Below are positions 1-7,703 of a DNA stretch of 64,000 bases, piece by piece. A program made the position numbers and the translations under genes. Position 1 is the stretch's first letter. Every line of letters begins with the position of its first letter. The stretch lies in the NCBI RefSeq assembly GCF_003955715.1, contig NZ_CP034463.1:5456001-5520000 (forward strand), written 5' to 3'. A model generated the notes under the pieces. The model ran no database searches. It was not told the origin of the DNA and was given only the letters and a program-made list of their open reading frames with translations. Origin of the DNA: Streptomyces aquilus. Its GTDB lineage: Bacteria; Actinomycetota; Actinomycetes; Streptomycetales; Streptomycetaceae.

Positions 1-25
1 TCGGCGAGTTGGTGGTACTGCTCAT
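1..25 (-). CDS. start of FtsW/RodA-family gene (partial)
   Basis: Only the first eight codons are present, reading MSSTTNSP on the minus strand from an ATG at 25; the rest lies beyond the window edge. The start is 16 bp downstream of the PP2C stop codon, so the two genes are probably co-transcribed. The product cannot be read from eight residues. The call rests on the conserved actinobacterial order fhaA-fhaB-PP2C-rodA/ftsW-pbpA-pknB, in which a SEDS-family glycan polymerase of the cell membrane comes next. This is synteny, not sequence evidence. Confidence 0.5.
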
Positions 26-41
26 CGTGTGACGGGGCCTC

Positions 42-1580
42 TCACGTACCGCACTTGCCCGCGACCTGCTTCTCTTCGTCCGAGAGCGTGGGGCCGGGGG
101 TGGGAGTGGGCGCGGTCGGGGTTGCGGACGCGTTCGGGGTCGGTGAGGTCGAGGTGTTCGGGCTGGGCGATGCCTTGGACGTCAGGGAGGAGCGGGTGGT
201 TCCCGTGGTCCCTCCTGCCTCGCCTTCACCGGTCTTGGAGTTCTTCTCGCTCTCGGTCGCCTGCGCCTCGGCCACCTTGCGGCACGCGGAGGCCTGCACG
301 GAGAGTTCGTCGATCTTCTTCTGGGCGGTCTTCAGGCCGCCTTCCGCGATGGTGTTCTCGACGAGCTCCTGCTGGTACGGCTGCAGGTACTTGAGTTCGA
401 TCTTCGGGTAGTCCTTCTCCACCTTCGACAGCGAGACCCAGGCGAGGTCCTGGCTGATGCCGCGGTAGAGGGCGACGTGGTCGCCGTTGGCGGCGACGTA
501 GTACTGGGTCTGGGTCCAGCGGTAGCCGCCGTAGAGCCCGCCGCCGATGACGCCGAGGGCGAGCGCGATGTAGAGGGATCTCTTCAGCCACTTACGGCCC
601 TTGCGGGGCTTGACGAAGTCGTCGTCGGAGTAGCCGCCGAAGCCGTCGGTGGAGATGAAACCGGTCACGTCGCCGGAGCCGGGCGGGCCGAACTCGCCGC
701 CCCCGCCGCCCTGTCCGGGGACCTGGCGGCCGAGCCCGGAGGCGCGTCCGGCGGGGGTCTGCATGATGCCGTTGTCGTGCAGGTGGTTCTGGTTCTCGGC
801 GACGGCGCCGACCACGACCGGGGTGTCGTGCAGCTGCCCGGCGAGGGTGTCGCCGGTGTCGAGGTCGAGGACGTCGGCGACGATGACGGTGATGTTGTCG
901 GGGCCGCCGCCGCGCAGTGCGAGCTCGATGAGCTGCTGGACGGTCTCCTGCGGGCCCTGGTAGCTGGCGAGGGTCTCTTCCAGGGTCTGGTGGGAGACGA
1001 CGCCGGAGAGGCCGTCGGAGCAGATCAGGTAGCGGTCGCCGGCGCGGACCTCGCGGATGGAGAGGTCGGGCTCGACGTGCTCGCCGCTGCCCAGCGCGCG
1101 CATCAGCAGGGAGCGCTGCGGGTGGGTGGTGGCTTCTTCCTCGGTGATGCGGCCCTCGTCGACCAGACGCTGCACCCAGGTGTGGTCCTGGGTGATCTGG
1201 GTCAGGACGCCGTCGCGCAGCAGGTATGCGCGGGAGTCGCCGACGTGGACGAGGCCGAGGCGCTGGCCCGTCCAGAGGAGGGCGGTGAGCGTCGTGCCCA
1301 TGCCTTCGAGCTGCGGGTCCTCCTCGACCATGGAGCGCAGCTGGTCGTTGGCGCGCTGCACGGCGATGCCGAGGGAGGTGAGGACGTCGGAGCCGGGGAC
1401 GTCGTCGTCGAGGGCGACGATGGTGGAGATGGCCTCGGAGGAGGCGACCTCACCGGCGGCGGCGCCGCCCATGCCGTCGGCGATCGCGAGCAGTCGGGGA
1501 CCGGCGTATCCGGAGTCCTCGTTGCCCTCCCGGATCATGCCTTTGTGCGATCCGGCGGCGAAGCGCAGTGACAGACTCAT
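42..1580 (-). CDS. pstP: membrane-anchored PP2C-type Ser/Thr protein phosphatase
   Basis: This is a 512-aa protein. The PPM/PP2C catalytic domain covers about residues 5-240, with the metal-binding motifs GNEDSGYAG, AIADGMGG, VGDSRAYL, SDGLSG and GGPDNIT. A glycine-rich linker and a basic stretch (KPRKGRKWLKR) precede one transmembrane helix near 335-355. The outer part ends in a Ser/Thr/Pro-rich tail. The family dephosphorylates PknA/PknB-type kinases and their FHA substrates, controlling cell-wall growth. I chose the ATG at 1580 because GAGGTG lies just upstream and the PP2C fold begins there; the frame stays open 15 codons further 5'. It follows fhaB and precedes a probable rodA/ftsW gene. 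The symbol is by synteny. Confidence 0.93.
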   Translation of the reverse strand: MSLSLRFAAGSHKGMIREGNEDSGYAGPRLLAIADGMGGAAAGEVASSEAISTIVALDDDVPGSDVLTSLGIAVQRANDQLRSMVEEDPQLEGMGTTLTALLWTGQRLGLVHVGDSRAYLLRDGVLTQITQDHTWVQRLVDEGRITEEEATTHPQRSLLMRALGSGEHVEPDLSIREVRAGDRYLICSDGLSGVVSHQTLEETLASYQGPQETVQQLIELALRGGGPDNITVIVADVLDLDTGDTLAGQLHDTPVVVGAVAENQNHLHDNGIMQTPAGRASGLGRQVPGQGGGGGEFGPPGSGDVTGFISTDGFGGYSDDDFVKPRKGRKWLKRSLYIALALGVIGGGLYGGYRWTQTQYYVAANGDHVALYRGISQDLAWVSLSKVEKDYPKIELKYLQPYQQELVENTIAEGGLKTAQKKIDELSVQASACRKVAEAQATESEKNSKTGEGEAGGTTGTTRSSLTSKASPSPNTSTSPTPNASATPTAPTPTPGPTLSDEEKQVAGKCGT

Positions 1581-1705
1581 GCGCACCTCGCCCGTCGGCT
1601 CCGGATACATCCGCACGGTGCCCACCCTCCGGTCGGGAGCGCGCCGGGGCCCGGGGTGGGGGCCGCTGCGTGCTCGCTCCGCTCGCGCCTATTCATGATG
1701 TAGCA

Positions 1706-2218
1706 CTACTTCCGCAGCTCGATGACGGTCTTGCCGATGCGGATCGGCGCGCCCAGCGGAATCGGTGTGGGGGTCGTCAGCCGGTTTCGGTCCAGGTACG
1801 TGCCGTTGGTGGAGCCGAGGTCCTCGACGATCCACTGGCCGTCCCGGTCCGGGTAGATCCGCGCGTGGCGGCTGGAGGCGTAGTCGTCGTCCAGCACGAT
1901 GGTGCTGTCGTGCGCCCGGCCGAGCGTGATGGTCTGGCCCTGGAGCGCGACGGTGGTGCCGGTGAGGGTGCCCTCGGAGACGACCAGCTTGGTGGGGGCG
2001 TTGCGGCCGCGGCGGCCGCCGGCGCTCTGCTGGCGCTGCTGCGGGGGCGCCTGCTGCCGCTGGGCCTGCTGAGGCCGGGCGGCCTCACGCCGGGAGCCGC
2101 GCTGGGTGACGCGCGTACCGAACAGGTCGCTGCGGATGACCTGCACGGCCACGATCACGAACAGCCACAGTACGGCCAGGAAACCCAGCCGCATGACCGT
2201 GAGGGTCAGCTCTGACAT
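1706..2218 (-). CDS. fhaB: membrane FHA-domain protein FhaB
   Basis: This 170-aa protein has an N-terminal membrane helix (about residues 8-27), a Gln/Arg-rich linker near 35-75 and a C-terminal FHA domain (about 85-168). The domain keeps the phosphothreonine-binding motifs GRAHDSTIVLDDD, SSRHARI and DLGSTNGTYLD. FHA domains bind phosphothreonine. The mycobacterial counterpart (FipA/FhaB) links PknB-type kinases to the cell-division machinery. It lies 10 bp after fhaA and 125 bp before the phosphatase gene on the same strand, so kinase signalling and its reversal are encoded together. Confidence 0.92.
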   Translation of the reverse strand: MSELTLTVMRLGFLAVLWLFVIVAVQVIRSDLFGTRVTQRGSRREAARPQQAQRQQAPPQQRQQSAGGRRGRNAPTKLVVSEGTLTGTTVALQGQTITLGRAHDSTIVLDDDYASSRHARIYPDRDGQWIVEDLGSTNGTYLDRNRLTTPTPIPLGAPIRIGKTVIELRK

Positions 2219-2228
2219 TGCCCCCGCT

Positions 2229-3107
2229 TCACCCTTCGGCTTGCCTATAGATAACGGTGGTGCTGCCCACGACGATCCGCGAGCCGTCGCGGAGCGTAGC
2301 GCGGGTGGTGTGCTGTCCGTCCACCACGATGCCGTTGGTGGACCCGAGATCCTGGATCGTCGAGGGCGAACCGGTCCGGATCTCGCAGTGCCGGCGGGAG
2401 ACGCCGGGGTCGTCGATCCGCACGTCGGCCTCGGTGCTGCGGCCCAGCACGAGTGTCGCGCGGGAGATCTGGTGGCGGGCGCCGTTGATCTCGATCCAGT
2501 GGCGGGTGCGGCCGCCGGGCGCCGGGGCGCCGACGGGTCCGCCGGCGCGCGGTGCCTGGGCGGGCTGCGGGTAGCCGTAGCCGCCGGGGCGTCCGCCGGG
2601 GGGCGGCGCGGCCGGCATGGGAGGGGCGCTGGCGGGCGCGGCGGCCTGAGGGTAGCCGTAGCCGCTCGGCGCCGTGGGCCGGCCGGCCGGGGCGGCGGGT
2701 GCTGCCGGGGCGCCGGGGCCCTGCTGGTCGGTGGAGGAGGCGAGCGTACGGCTGCGCACCCGGTACAGGCCGGTGTCGAGGTCGTCGGCCTTCTCCAGGT
2801 GGACCTTGATCGGGCCCATGAAGGTGTAGCGCTGCTGCTTGGCGTAGTCGCGGACCATGCCGGCGAGCTCGTCGCCGAGCTGGCCGGAGTAGGGGCTGAG
2901 CCGCTCGAAGTCCGGTGTGCTCAGCTCCACGATGAAGTCGTTGGGTACGACGGTCCGGTCGCGGTTCCAGATCGTCGCGTTGTTGTCGCACTCGCGCTGG
3001 AGTGCGCCGGCGATCTCCACGGGCTGGACCTCGGACTTGAACACCTTGGCGAAGGTGCCGTTGACCAGACCTTCGAGACGCTGCTCGAACTTCTTCAGGA
3101 CTCCCAT
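2229..3107 (-). CDS. fhaA: FhaA-type protein: DUF3662 plus FHA domain
   Basis: This 292-aa cytoplasmic protein starts at an ATG behind GGAGGAGGTG, a strong ribosome site. Residues 1-115 form the DUF3662/FhaA N-terminal domain (GVLKKFEQRLEGLVNGTFAK). Residues 125-205 are a Pro/Ala/Gly-rich linker with repeated GYGYPQ units. Residues 212-285 are an FHA domain with GRSTEADVRIDD, SRRHCEI and DLGSTNG. In mycobacteria FhaA binds the phosphorylated pseudokinase MviN/MurJ and PknB and restrains peptidoglycan synthesis. It is the first gene of the minus-strand operon, so the promoter should lie in 3108-3540. Confidence 0.93.
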   Translation of the reverse strand: MGVLKKFEQRLEGLVNGTFAKVFKSEVQPVEIAGALQRECDNNATIWNRDRTVVPNDFIVELSTPDFERLSPYSGQLGDELAGMVRDYAKQQRYTFMGPIKVHLEKADDLDTGLYRVRSRTLASSTDQQGPGAPAAPAAPAGRPTAPSGYGYPQAAAPASAPPMPAAPPPGGRPGGYGYPQPAQAPRAGGPVGAPAPGGRTRHWIEINGARHQISRATLVLGRSTEADVRIDDPGVSRRHCEIRTGSPSTIQDLGSTNGIVVDGQHTTRATLRDGSRIVVGSTTVIYRQAEG

Positions 3108-3541
3108 GGGGCACCTCCTCCGTAGCTGCTGCCGTCCTGCACCCCGCAGAGCGGGTACTGCCTTACCTGGTACTGCACCTGGTACTGCTTACTGATCGTA
3201 TCCACGCGCGGGTGGATCGGCTGGTTCCCCCTGTCGGCCTCGTCGACGGGTGTCGACGCCTCCGAAGTTCCCTGTGGAGCTCGTCTTCGAACTCCCGTGG
3301 CCGACTCCTCCTTGTCAAGGATCGTAGAGGCGGCCGCAGACCAGTGTCCCGCACCTGACTGTGGACCCCGACCGGCTCCTGGGGAGACGGACGGGACCGG
3401 TACGAGGTTGATACGTGAACCGGTCGACGTTGATACGTAGCCGGAGGGGCGGGGGTTCGGTGCCGTCGGAGGAACGTCCTGGTCGGCTGCTGCCCCGGGG
3501 AAAGGGATGTGAACCCACCCCGGCCAGCGTGCTAATGTTCT
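3108..3541. promoter_or_regulatory. intergenic region upstream of fhaA with short direct repeats
   Basis: No gene is visible in these roughly 430 bp. Two repeats stand out. The 12-mer ACCTGGTACTGC is exactly duplicated in tandem at 3165-3176 and 3177-3188, about 60-80 bp before the fhaA start. The 10-mer GTTGATACGT occurs at 3408-3417 and 3430-3439, 22 bp apart, about two helix turns. Both could be protein-binding sites. A TAATGT -10 candidate at 3532-3537 could serve the RNA genes that follow on the plus strand. Confidence 0.45.
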
Positions 3542-3593
3542 GGGTGTCGGAAGGCGCCAGGCCCGAAAGGGAGCAGGGCCCGAGGACACACCC
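3542..3593 (+). ncRNA. structured RNA hairpin resembling SRP RNA domain IV (candidate)
   Basis: A foldable segment lies directly before the tRNA gene. The basal stem pairs GGGTGT (3542-3547) with ACACCC (3588-3593). The tip is CCC-GAAA-GGG (3562-3571), flanked by CAGG (3558-3561) on the 5' side and AGCAG (3572-3576) on the 3' side. CAGG/AGCAG around a GNRA-capped stem is the conserved symmetric loop that Ffh binds in bacterial 4.5S RNA. The segment is only about 52 nt, shorter than known Streptomyces SRP RNA, and the true ffs gene usually sits near dnaX. It may be a separate small RNA or a structured leader of the tRNA transcript. Confidence 0.4.
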
Positions 3594-3596
3594 AAT

Positions 3597-3683
3597 GCGC
3601 GGGTGGCGGAATAGGCAGACGCGCTGGATTCAGGTTCCAGTGCCCGCAAGGGCGTGGGGGTTCAACTCCCCCCTCGCGCACCA
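3597..3683 (+). tRNA. tRNA-Leu (anticodon CAG)
   Basis: The 87-nt gene folds as a class II tRNA. The acceptor GCGCGGG pairs with CTCGCGC (one G-U pair), followed by discriminator A and an encoded CCA. The anticodon arm is TGGA-TTCAGGT-TCCA, giving anticodon CAG, which reads the CUG leucine codon, the commonest leucine codon in high-GC actinobacteria. A long variable arm (GTGCCCGCAAGGGCGT region) and a T arm with GGGGGTTCAACTCCCCC complete the fold. It is followed at once by a strong terminator. Confidence 0.97.
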
Positions 3684-3686
3684 GCT

Positions 3687-3719
3687 GAAAGCCCCCAGGT
3701 CTCAGACCTGGGGGCTTTC
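3687..3719 (+). terminator. terminator of the tRNA-Leu transcript
   Basis: A perfect 15-bp inverted repeat, GAAAGCCCCCAGGTC (3687-3701) and its complement (3705-3719), has a TCA loop. It begins four bases after the tRNA CCA end. There is no long T run, which is usual for Streptomyces terminators. Confidence 0.9.
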
Positions 3720-3803
3720 GCGTTGTCCGGCCGCACATCCTGCGAGTGCCGGTGGTGAGGACAATCACATGAGATGTGGCGGCCGGTGGCGGAGGCTACG
3801 CGG

Positions 3804-4457
3804 CTATGCGGCCAGGCGTTCGGTGAGTTCCTTCGCCTTGGTCGTCGCGTCCTCGAGGGCGCGCTCGCGGGAGGCCTCGTAGAGGGGGACCAGTTCGGTC
3901 ATCGCCGGGTTCTGCGGGGCCATGGTCAGCTCCGGGACGATGAAGTCGACGTCCAGGCCGAGGGTGTCGGCGAGGACCGCCCGCAGGTAGGTCTGCACGT
4001 ACTCGTAGTCCTCGCGCGGGGTGCCCGGTGCGTACGAGCCGCCGCGGCTGGCGACGATGGTGACCGGGGTCCCCTTGATCTTGGAGTCCTCCGCCATGAA
4101 GGTGCGGCCCGCGAGGATCACGTTGTCCAGCCAGGCCTTCAGGGTCGAGGGGATCGAGTAGTTGTACATGGGGGCGCCGATCAGCACCGCGTCCGCCCCT
4201 TCCAGCTCCTCGATCAGCGCCACGCGCGCGGCGAAGGCGGCGGCCTGCTCGGGGGTGTGGGTCGCCGGATCGGAGAAGCCGGCGAGGTGGGCGTCGGCGG
4301 TGAGGTGCGGCACGGGGTCGGTGGCGAGGTCGCGGTAGATCACCGTGCCCTGCGGGTGCTGCTCCTCCCAGGTCCTGCGGAAGGCGTCCGTGACGGGGCG
4401 GGAGGCGGAGGCGCCGTGCGGGAAGACGGAGGAGTCGATGTGGAGCAGCGTGGCCAT
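3804..4457 (-). CDS. azoR: FMN-dependent NADH:quinone oxidoreductase / azoreductase
   Basis: This 217-aa protein has a flavodoxin-like fold of the AzoR/AcpD family. The N-terminus MATLLHIDSSVFP is the first beta strand and phosphate-binding loop for FMN. SASRPVTDAFRRTW follows, and GAPMYNYSIPSTLKAWLD and VASRGGSYAPG are the other flavin-contact segments. The family reduces quinones and azo compounds by two electrons using NAD(P)H, which avoids semiquinone radicals. It starts at an ATG behind TGGAG. It is divergent from an HxlR-type regulator, and a palindrome lies between the two genes, so control by that regulator is likely. Confidence 0.92.
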   Translation of the reverse strand: MATLLHIDSSVFPHGASASRPVTDAFRRTWEEQHPQGTVIYRDLATDPVPHLTADAHLAGFSDPATHTPEQAAAFAARVALIEELEGADAVLIGAPMYNYSIPSTLKAWLDNVILAGRTFMAEDSKIKGTPVTIVASRGGSYAPGTPREDYEYVQTYLRAVLADTLGLDVDFIVPELTMAPQNPAMTELVPLYEASRERALEDATTKAKELTERLAA

Positions 4458-4521
4458 GAGGGTCTCCAGGGAAGAGGCTCGCTGTGAGCAGCCAAGGGCA
4501 GGGGCTCGCGTGAGCGGCTAA

Positions 4522-4545
4522 TAATTCGTACTCGACTATGAATAA
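4522..4545. promoter_or_regulatory. putative HxlR-family operator
   Basis: An imperfect inverted repeat lies between the divergent azoR and hxlR genes. Its half-sites are TAATTCGTA (4522-4530) and TATGAATAA (4537-4545), with a 6-bp spacer; seven of nine half-site positions match. It is AT-rich against a GC-rich background, as expected of a DUF24/HxlR winged-helix site. Confidence 0.55.
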
Positions 4546-4599
4546 CACAGGGGCTTACTTTTTTTCATCCCCCTACGGACAGGGCAGTACCCTGGAGGC

Positions 4600-4950
4600 A
4601 TGGCGGGCGAGCTGATTCACGGCACCGAAGCGTGCAAGCGGGTCGACGACGGGATCAGCCGCGTCTTCCAGCTGCTGGGGAAGCGCTGGACCGGGCCGAT
4701 CGTGGCCGTCCTCACCCCGGGACCGGCGTACTTCGTCGATCTGCGCCGGGCGGTCCCCGGCATCAGCGAACGGATGCTGTCCGACCGCCTCACCGAGCTC
4801 GCCGCCGCGGGACTCGTCGTGCGCGAGGTCGACGAGGGGCCGCCGCTGCGGGTGTCGTACCGGCTCACGGAGGCGGGGGCCGCGCTGGAGCCGGCGTTCG
4901 CGGAGCTGGGACGGTGGGCGGAGCAGTACCTGCCGGGGGGCGGATGCTGA
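4600..4950 (+). CDS. HxlR/DUF24-family winged-helix regulator
   Basis: This 116-aa protein carries the complete HxlR winged helix-turn-helix (about residues 12-105): LLGKRWTGPIVAVL, FVDLRRAVPGISERMLSDRL and YRLTEAG are family signatures. A cysteine at residue 12 (GTEACKRV) matches the redox-sensing N-terminal cysteine of YodB, CatR and HypR, which respond to quinones or disulfide stress. YodB of Bacillus controls an azoreductase, and here the divergent gene encodes one. The start is the ATG at 4600, preceded by GGAGG. A TACCCT -10 box 6 nt upstream would also allow a leaderless transcript. Confidence 0.93.
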   Translation: MAGELIHGTEACKRVDDGISRVFQLLGKRWTGPIVAVLTPGPAYFVDLRRAVPGISERMLSDRLTELAAAGLVVREVDEGPPLRVSYRLTEAGAALEPAFAELGRWAEQYLPGGGC

Positions 4951-4971
4951 GCCGCACGCCCAGGCGGTGCG

Positions 4972-4998
4972 TTTTCCACAGCGGTGGAGTTGTCCACA
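4972..4998 (+). promoter_or_regulatory. pair of DnaA-box-like 9-mers
   Basis: TTTTCCACA (4972-4980) and TTGTCCACA (4990-4998) lie in the same orientation, 18 bp apart, in the gap before the DUF2252 gene. TTGTCCACA is the preferred Streptomyces DnaA box. Whether DnaA binds here is not known. Confidence 0.5.
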
Positions 4999-5082
4999 GG
5001 GTCTGACGCGTTTCGGCCACCGGCTGTACGGTCTGGACGAGTTGATGTTCGGGCGCGTGCGTGGTCGGGGGAGGCGGTCGGG

Positions 5083-6516
5083 ATGACCGAGGTCGGTGCA
5101 GAAGCTGTCGTGCGGGTTTCCGCGGAGGCGGGGCGCAGGCTGCCCCGGGTGCGCGGCTTCGCCGCATGGCCCGTGCAGGGGTCGCCCAAAGAAGAGGGCA
5201 AGTCGCTGCGGGGCACGGTCCCGCGCAGTGCGCACGCCGCGCTCGACCTGGACGGCTCCCGTCCGGACGCGGTCGGCGCGGTCGAGGAGTCCAGCAGCGG
5301 ACGCCTTCCTCACCTCACCCCGATCCGCGTCGGCCGGATGGCGGCCACACCCTTCGCGTTCCTGCGCGGCTCCGCCGGACTCATGGCGTACGACCTGGCG
5401 CGCACCCCCATGACCCGGATCGTCGCCCAGCTCTGCGGCGACGCCCACGCGGCCAACTTCGGTCTCTACGGCGACGCGCGCGGCGACCTCGTCATGGACC
5501 TCAACGACTTCGACGAGACGGTGCCGGGCCCCTGGGAGTGGGACCTCAAGCGGCTCGCGGCCTCGCTGGTGCTCGCGGGCCGGGAGGCGGGCGCGGACGA
5601 GGACACCTGCCGCCAGGCGGCGCACGGCGCGGTGGGCGCCTACCGCCGCACCATGCGCCTGCTCGCCAAGCTCCCGGTGCTGGACGCGTGGAACGCCATC
5701 GCGGACGAGGAGCTCGTCTCCCACACCGACGCCCATGACCTGGTCGGCACTCTGCAACGGGTCTCGGAGAAGGCGCGGGCCAACACCAGCGGCCGGTTCG
5801 CCGCGAAGTCGACCGAGCCGACCGGGGACGGCGGGCGCCGCTTCGTCGACGCGGCGCCGGTGCTGCGCCGGGTGCCGGACGCGGAGGCCGCGGCCGTCGC
5901 CGGCTCCCTGGAGGAGTATCTGGACACGCTCTCCGAGGACCGCCTGCCGCTCCTGTCCCGGCACGCGGTCCACGACGTCGCGTTCCGGGTCGTCGGCACG
6001 GGCAGCGTGGGCACCCGCTCGTACGTCGTCCTGCTCCTCGACCACCGCGGCGAACCGCTGGTCCTCCAGGTCAAGGAGGCCCGCCCCTCGGTGCTGCTGC
6101 CGCACCTGGTGACCGCCGGCTTCGAGGCGCCCGCCGCCGGGCACGAGGGCCGCCGGGTGGTGCTCGGGCAGAAGCGCATGCAGGTCGTCAGCGACATCCT
6201 GCTGGGCTGGACGACCGTCGACGGCCGGCCCTTCCAGGTACGGCAGTTCCGCAACCGCAAGGGCAGCGTCGACCCCGCCGCGCTCGCCGCCGACCAGATA
6301 GACGACTACGGCCGCATGACCGGGGCCCTCCTGGCCCGCGCCCACTCCCACAGCACCGACCCGCGCCTGGTCGCCGGGTACTGCGGCAAGAGCGAGGAAC
6401 TCGACGAGGCGATCGCGACGTTCGCCGTCACCTACGCCGACCGCACGGAGGCGGACCACGCGGAACTGGTGGCGGCGGTGCGAGCGGGGCGGATCGCGGG
6501 GGAGATGGGGGTCTGA
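5083..6516 (+). CDS. DUF2252 family protein
   Basis: This 477-aa protein matches the DUF2252 family, whose fold resembles aminoglycoside phosphotransferases and kinases. Family-typical segments are FLRGSAGLMAYDLA, QLCGDAHAANFGLYG, DLNDFDETVPGPWEWDLKR, VFRVVGTGSVGTRSYV-like residues near 305-325, and RQFRNRKGSVD. The HAANFG and DLNDFDE segments resemble the catalytic and metal-binding loops of APH-like kinases, but no substrate is established. I chose the ATG at 5083 (GGAGG upstream) over an in-frame ATG 33 codons earlier. It is a single gene with flanking intergenic repeats downstream. Confidence 0.88.
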   Translation: MTEVGAEAVVRVSAEAGRRLPRVRGFAAWPVQGSPKEEGKSLRGTVPRSAHAALDLDGSRPDAVGAVEESSSGRLPHLTPIRVGRMAATPFAFLRGSAGLMAYDLARTPMTRIVAQLCGDAHAANFGLYGDARGDLVMDLNDFDETVPGPWEWDLKRLAASLVLAGREAGADEDTCRQAAHGAVGAYRRTMRLLAKLPVLDAWNAIADEELVSHTDAHDLVGTLQRVSEKARANTSGRFAAKSTEPTGDGGRRFVDAAPVLRRVPDAEAAAVAGSLEEYLDTLSEDRLPLLSRHAVHDVAFRVVGTGSVGTRSYVVLLLDHRGEPLVLQVKEARPSVLLPHLVTAGFEAPAAGHEGRRVVLGQKRMQVVSDILLGWTTVDGRPFQVRQFRNRKGSVDPAALAADQIDDYGRMTGALLARAHSHSTDPRLVAGYCGKSEELDEAIATFAVTYADRTEADHAELVAAVRAGRIAGEMGV

Positions 6517-6560
6517 GGGGGGGAGGGGGGATGGGTGCCGGGTGGTAGAGGACGGTGGTG

Positions 6561-6715
6561 GGGGCTGACCTGCGCGGTGCCGGGCCGGTGTGGGGCTGAC
6601 CTGCGCGGTGCCGGGCCGGTGTGGGGCTGACCTGCGCGGTGCCGGGCCGGTGTGGGGCTGACCTGCGCGGTGCCGGGGTGATGTGGGGCTGACGTGCGCT
6701 GTGGCGGGCGGGGCG
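6561..6715 (+). repeat. 31-bp tandem repeat, about five units
   Basis: The unit beginning GGGGCTGACCTGCGCGGTGC recurs with starts at 6561, 6592, 6623, 6654 and 6685, a strict 31-bp period. The first three are nearly identical, the fourth diverges in its second half, and the last is partial. The array fills most of the gap between the DUF2252 gene and the J-motif gene and ends about 50 bp before the latter's start. Confidence 0.92.
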
Positions 6716-6765
6716 GCGTATGCCGTGCCGGGGGTGGCGCCCCGGTCGTGGCCTACGCTGGTCGG

Positions 6766-7632
6766 GTGACGACCCCGGAAGCTGAGCAGGGTGGTGTCGC
6801 CGGCGGGACGCGGGCGGTGCCCGAGGAGGGTGTGCTCCGGCCGGAGGGCGGTGAGCCCAGGCCCGAGGAGCGGCTTGAGCGGGCCGTGCGGGCCGCCGAG
6901 CAGGCGCTGATCGAGTACGAGATCGCGGTGGAGACCTTCCGGGTCGAGGTCGAGAACTTCTCGCGGCTGCATCATCAGAGGCTCGGCCCGATGTACACCC
7001 GCCTCGACGAGCTGGACGCGCAGATCGCCGAGGCCAGGGCTGCCCGCAGCGGTGACCCCGAGGACCGGCGCAAGGCGGACGAGGCCCGGGCCCGGGTGAT
7101 GCCGATGCCGGCCGTGGAGGAGCTGTTCCACGGCTGGATGGACGGCGACGGGCTGTTCCCGGAGGCCGCCGCGATGCTCACGGACCAGCCGGTGCGGCCC
7201 CCGCAGCGGGTGCGGCCCAGTGACGAGGCCCGCAAGCTCTACCGCGAGCTGGCCCGCAAGGCCCACCCCGACCTGGCCCAGGACGAGACCGAGCGGGCCC
7301 GGCGCGAGGAGTTCATCACCCGTGTCAACGCCGCCTACAGCCGCGGCGACGAACCGCTGCTGCGGGAACTCGCCGAGGAGTGGGCGGCCGGGCCCAAGCC
7401 GCCCGAGCAGCGGCCGTCGGAGAGCGAGGAGCTCTACGCCCGCCTCGAATGGCTCGCCCAGCGCAAGGAACTGCTGACCGTCGTGGCGCGGGAGCTGGAG
7501 GAGAGCGCGATCGGCGCGATGCTCCGCCTCGCCCCCGACGACCCCGACCGCCTCCTGGAGGAGATCGCCGAGCAGCTCCTCGCGCAGGTCGCGGAGCGGG
7601 AGCGGGAGCTGGCGGAGCTGCTGAGCCAGTAG
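6766..7632 (+). CDS. coiled-coil protein with a J-domain-like HPD motif
   Basis: This 288-aa protein is Glu/Arg-rich. An acidic N-terminal stretch and helical coiled coil (about residues 30-110) precede a J-like helix pair near 150-190: LYRELARKAHPDLAQD contains the HPD tripeptide that activates Hsp70 in true J proteins. The C-terminal third is again charged and helical (ELEESAIGAML, EIAEQLLAQVAERE). The first J helix is poorly defined, so it may act as an atypical DnaK co-chaperone or keep only the fold. The start is a GTG at 6766 with TACGCT 6 nt upstream, a leaderless arrangement. Confidence 0.8.
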   Translation: MTTPEAEQGGVAGGTRAVPEEGVLRPEGGEPRPEERLERAVRAAEQALIEYEIAVETFRVEVENFSRLHHQRLGPMYTRLDELDAQIAEARAARSGDPEDRRKADEARARVMPMPAVEELFHGWMDGDGLFPEAAAMLTDQPVRPPQRVRPSDEARKLYRELARKAHPDLAQDETERARREEFITRVNAAYSRGDEPLLRELAEEWAAGPKPPEQRPSESEELYARLEWLAQRKELLTVVARELEESAIGAMLRLAPDDPDRLLEEIAEQLLAQVAERERELAELLSQ

Positions 7633-7703
7633 GCGGGGCAGTGGCCGGGGGTGCGTGTACGCCGGGCAGAAGGGCTCCGGCGGGGCTCAGGTAGCCTCGG
7701 GAC

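Noticed and set aside
3542..3593. Canonical 4.5S RNA gene
   Set aside because: The hairpin is too short and has a mismatch next to the conserved loop, so I report it only as SRP-like.
4573..7266. A very long minus-strand open frame (897 codons) opposite the HxlR, DUF2252 and J-motif genes
   Set aside because: It is antisense to three genes with clear families, has no family motifs and has Arg/Gly/Pro-rich composition typical of shadow frames in high-GC DNA.
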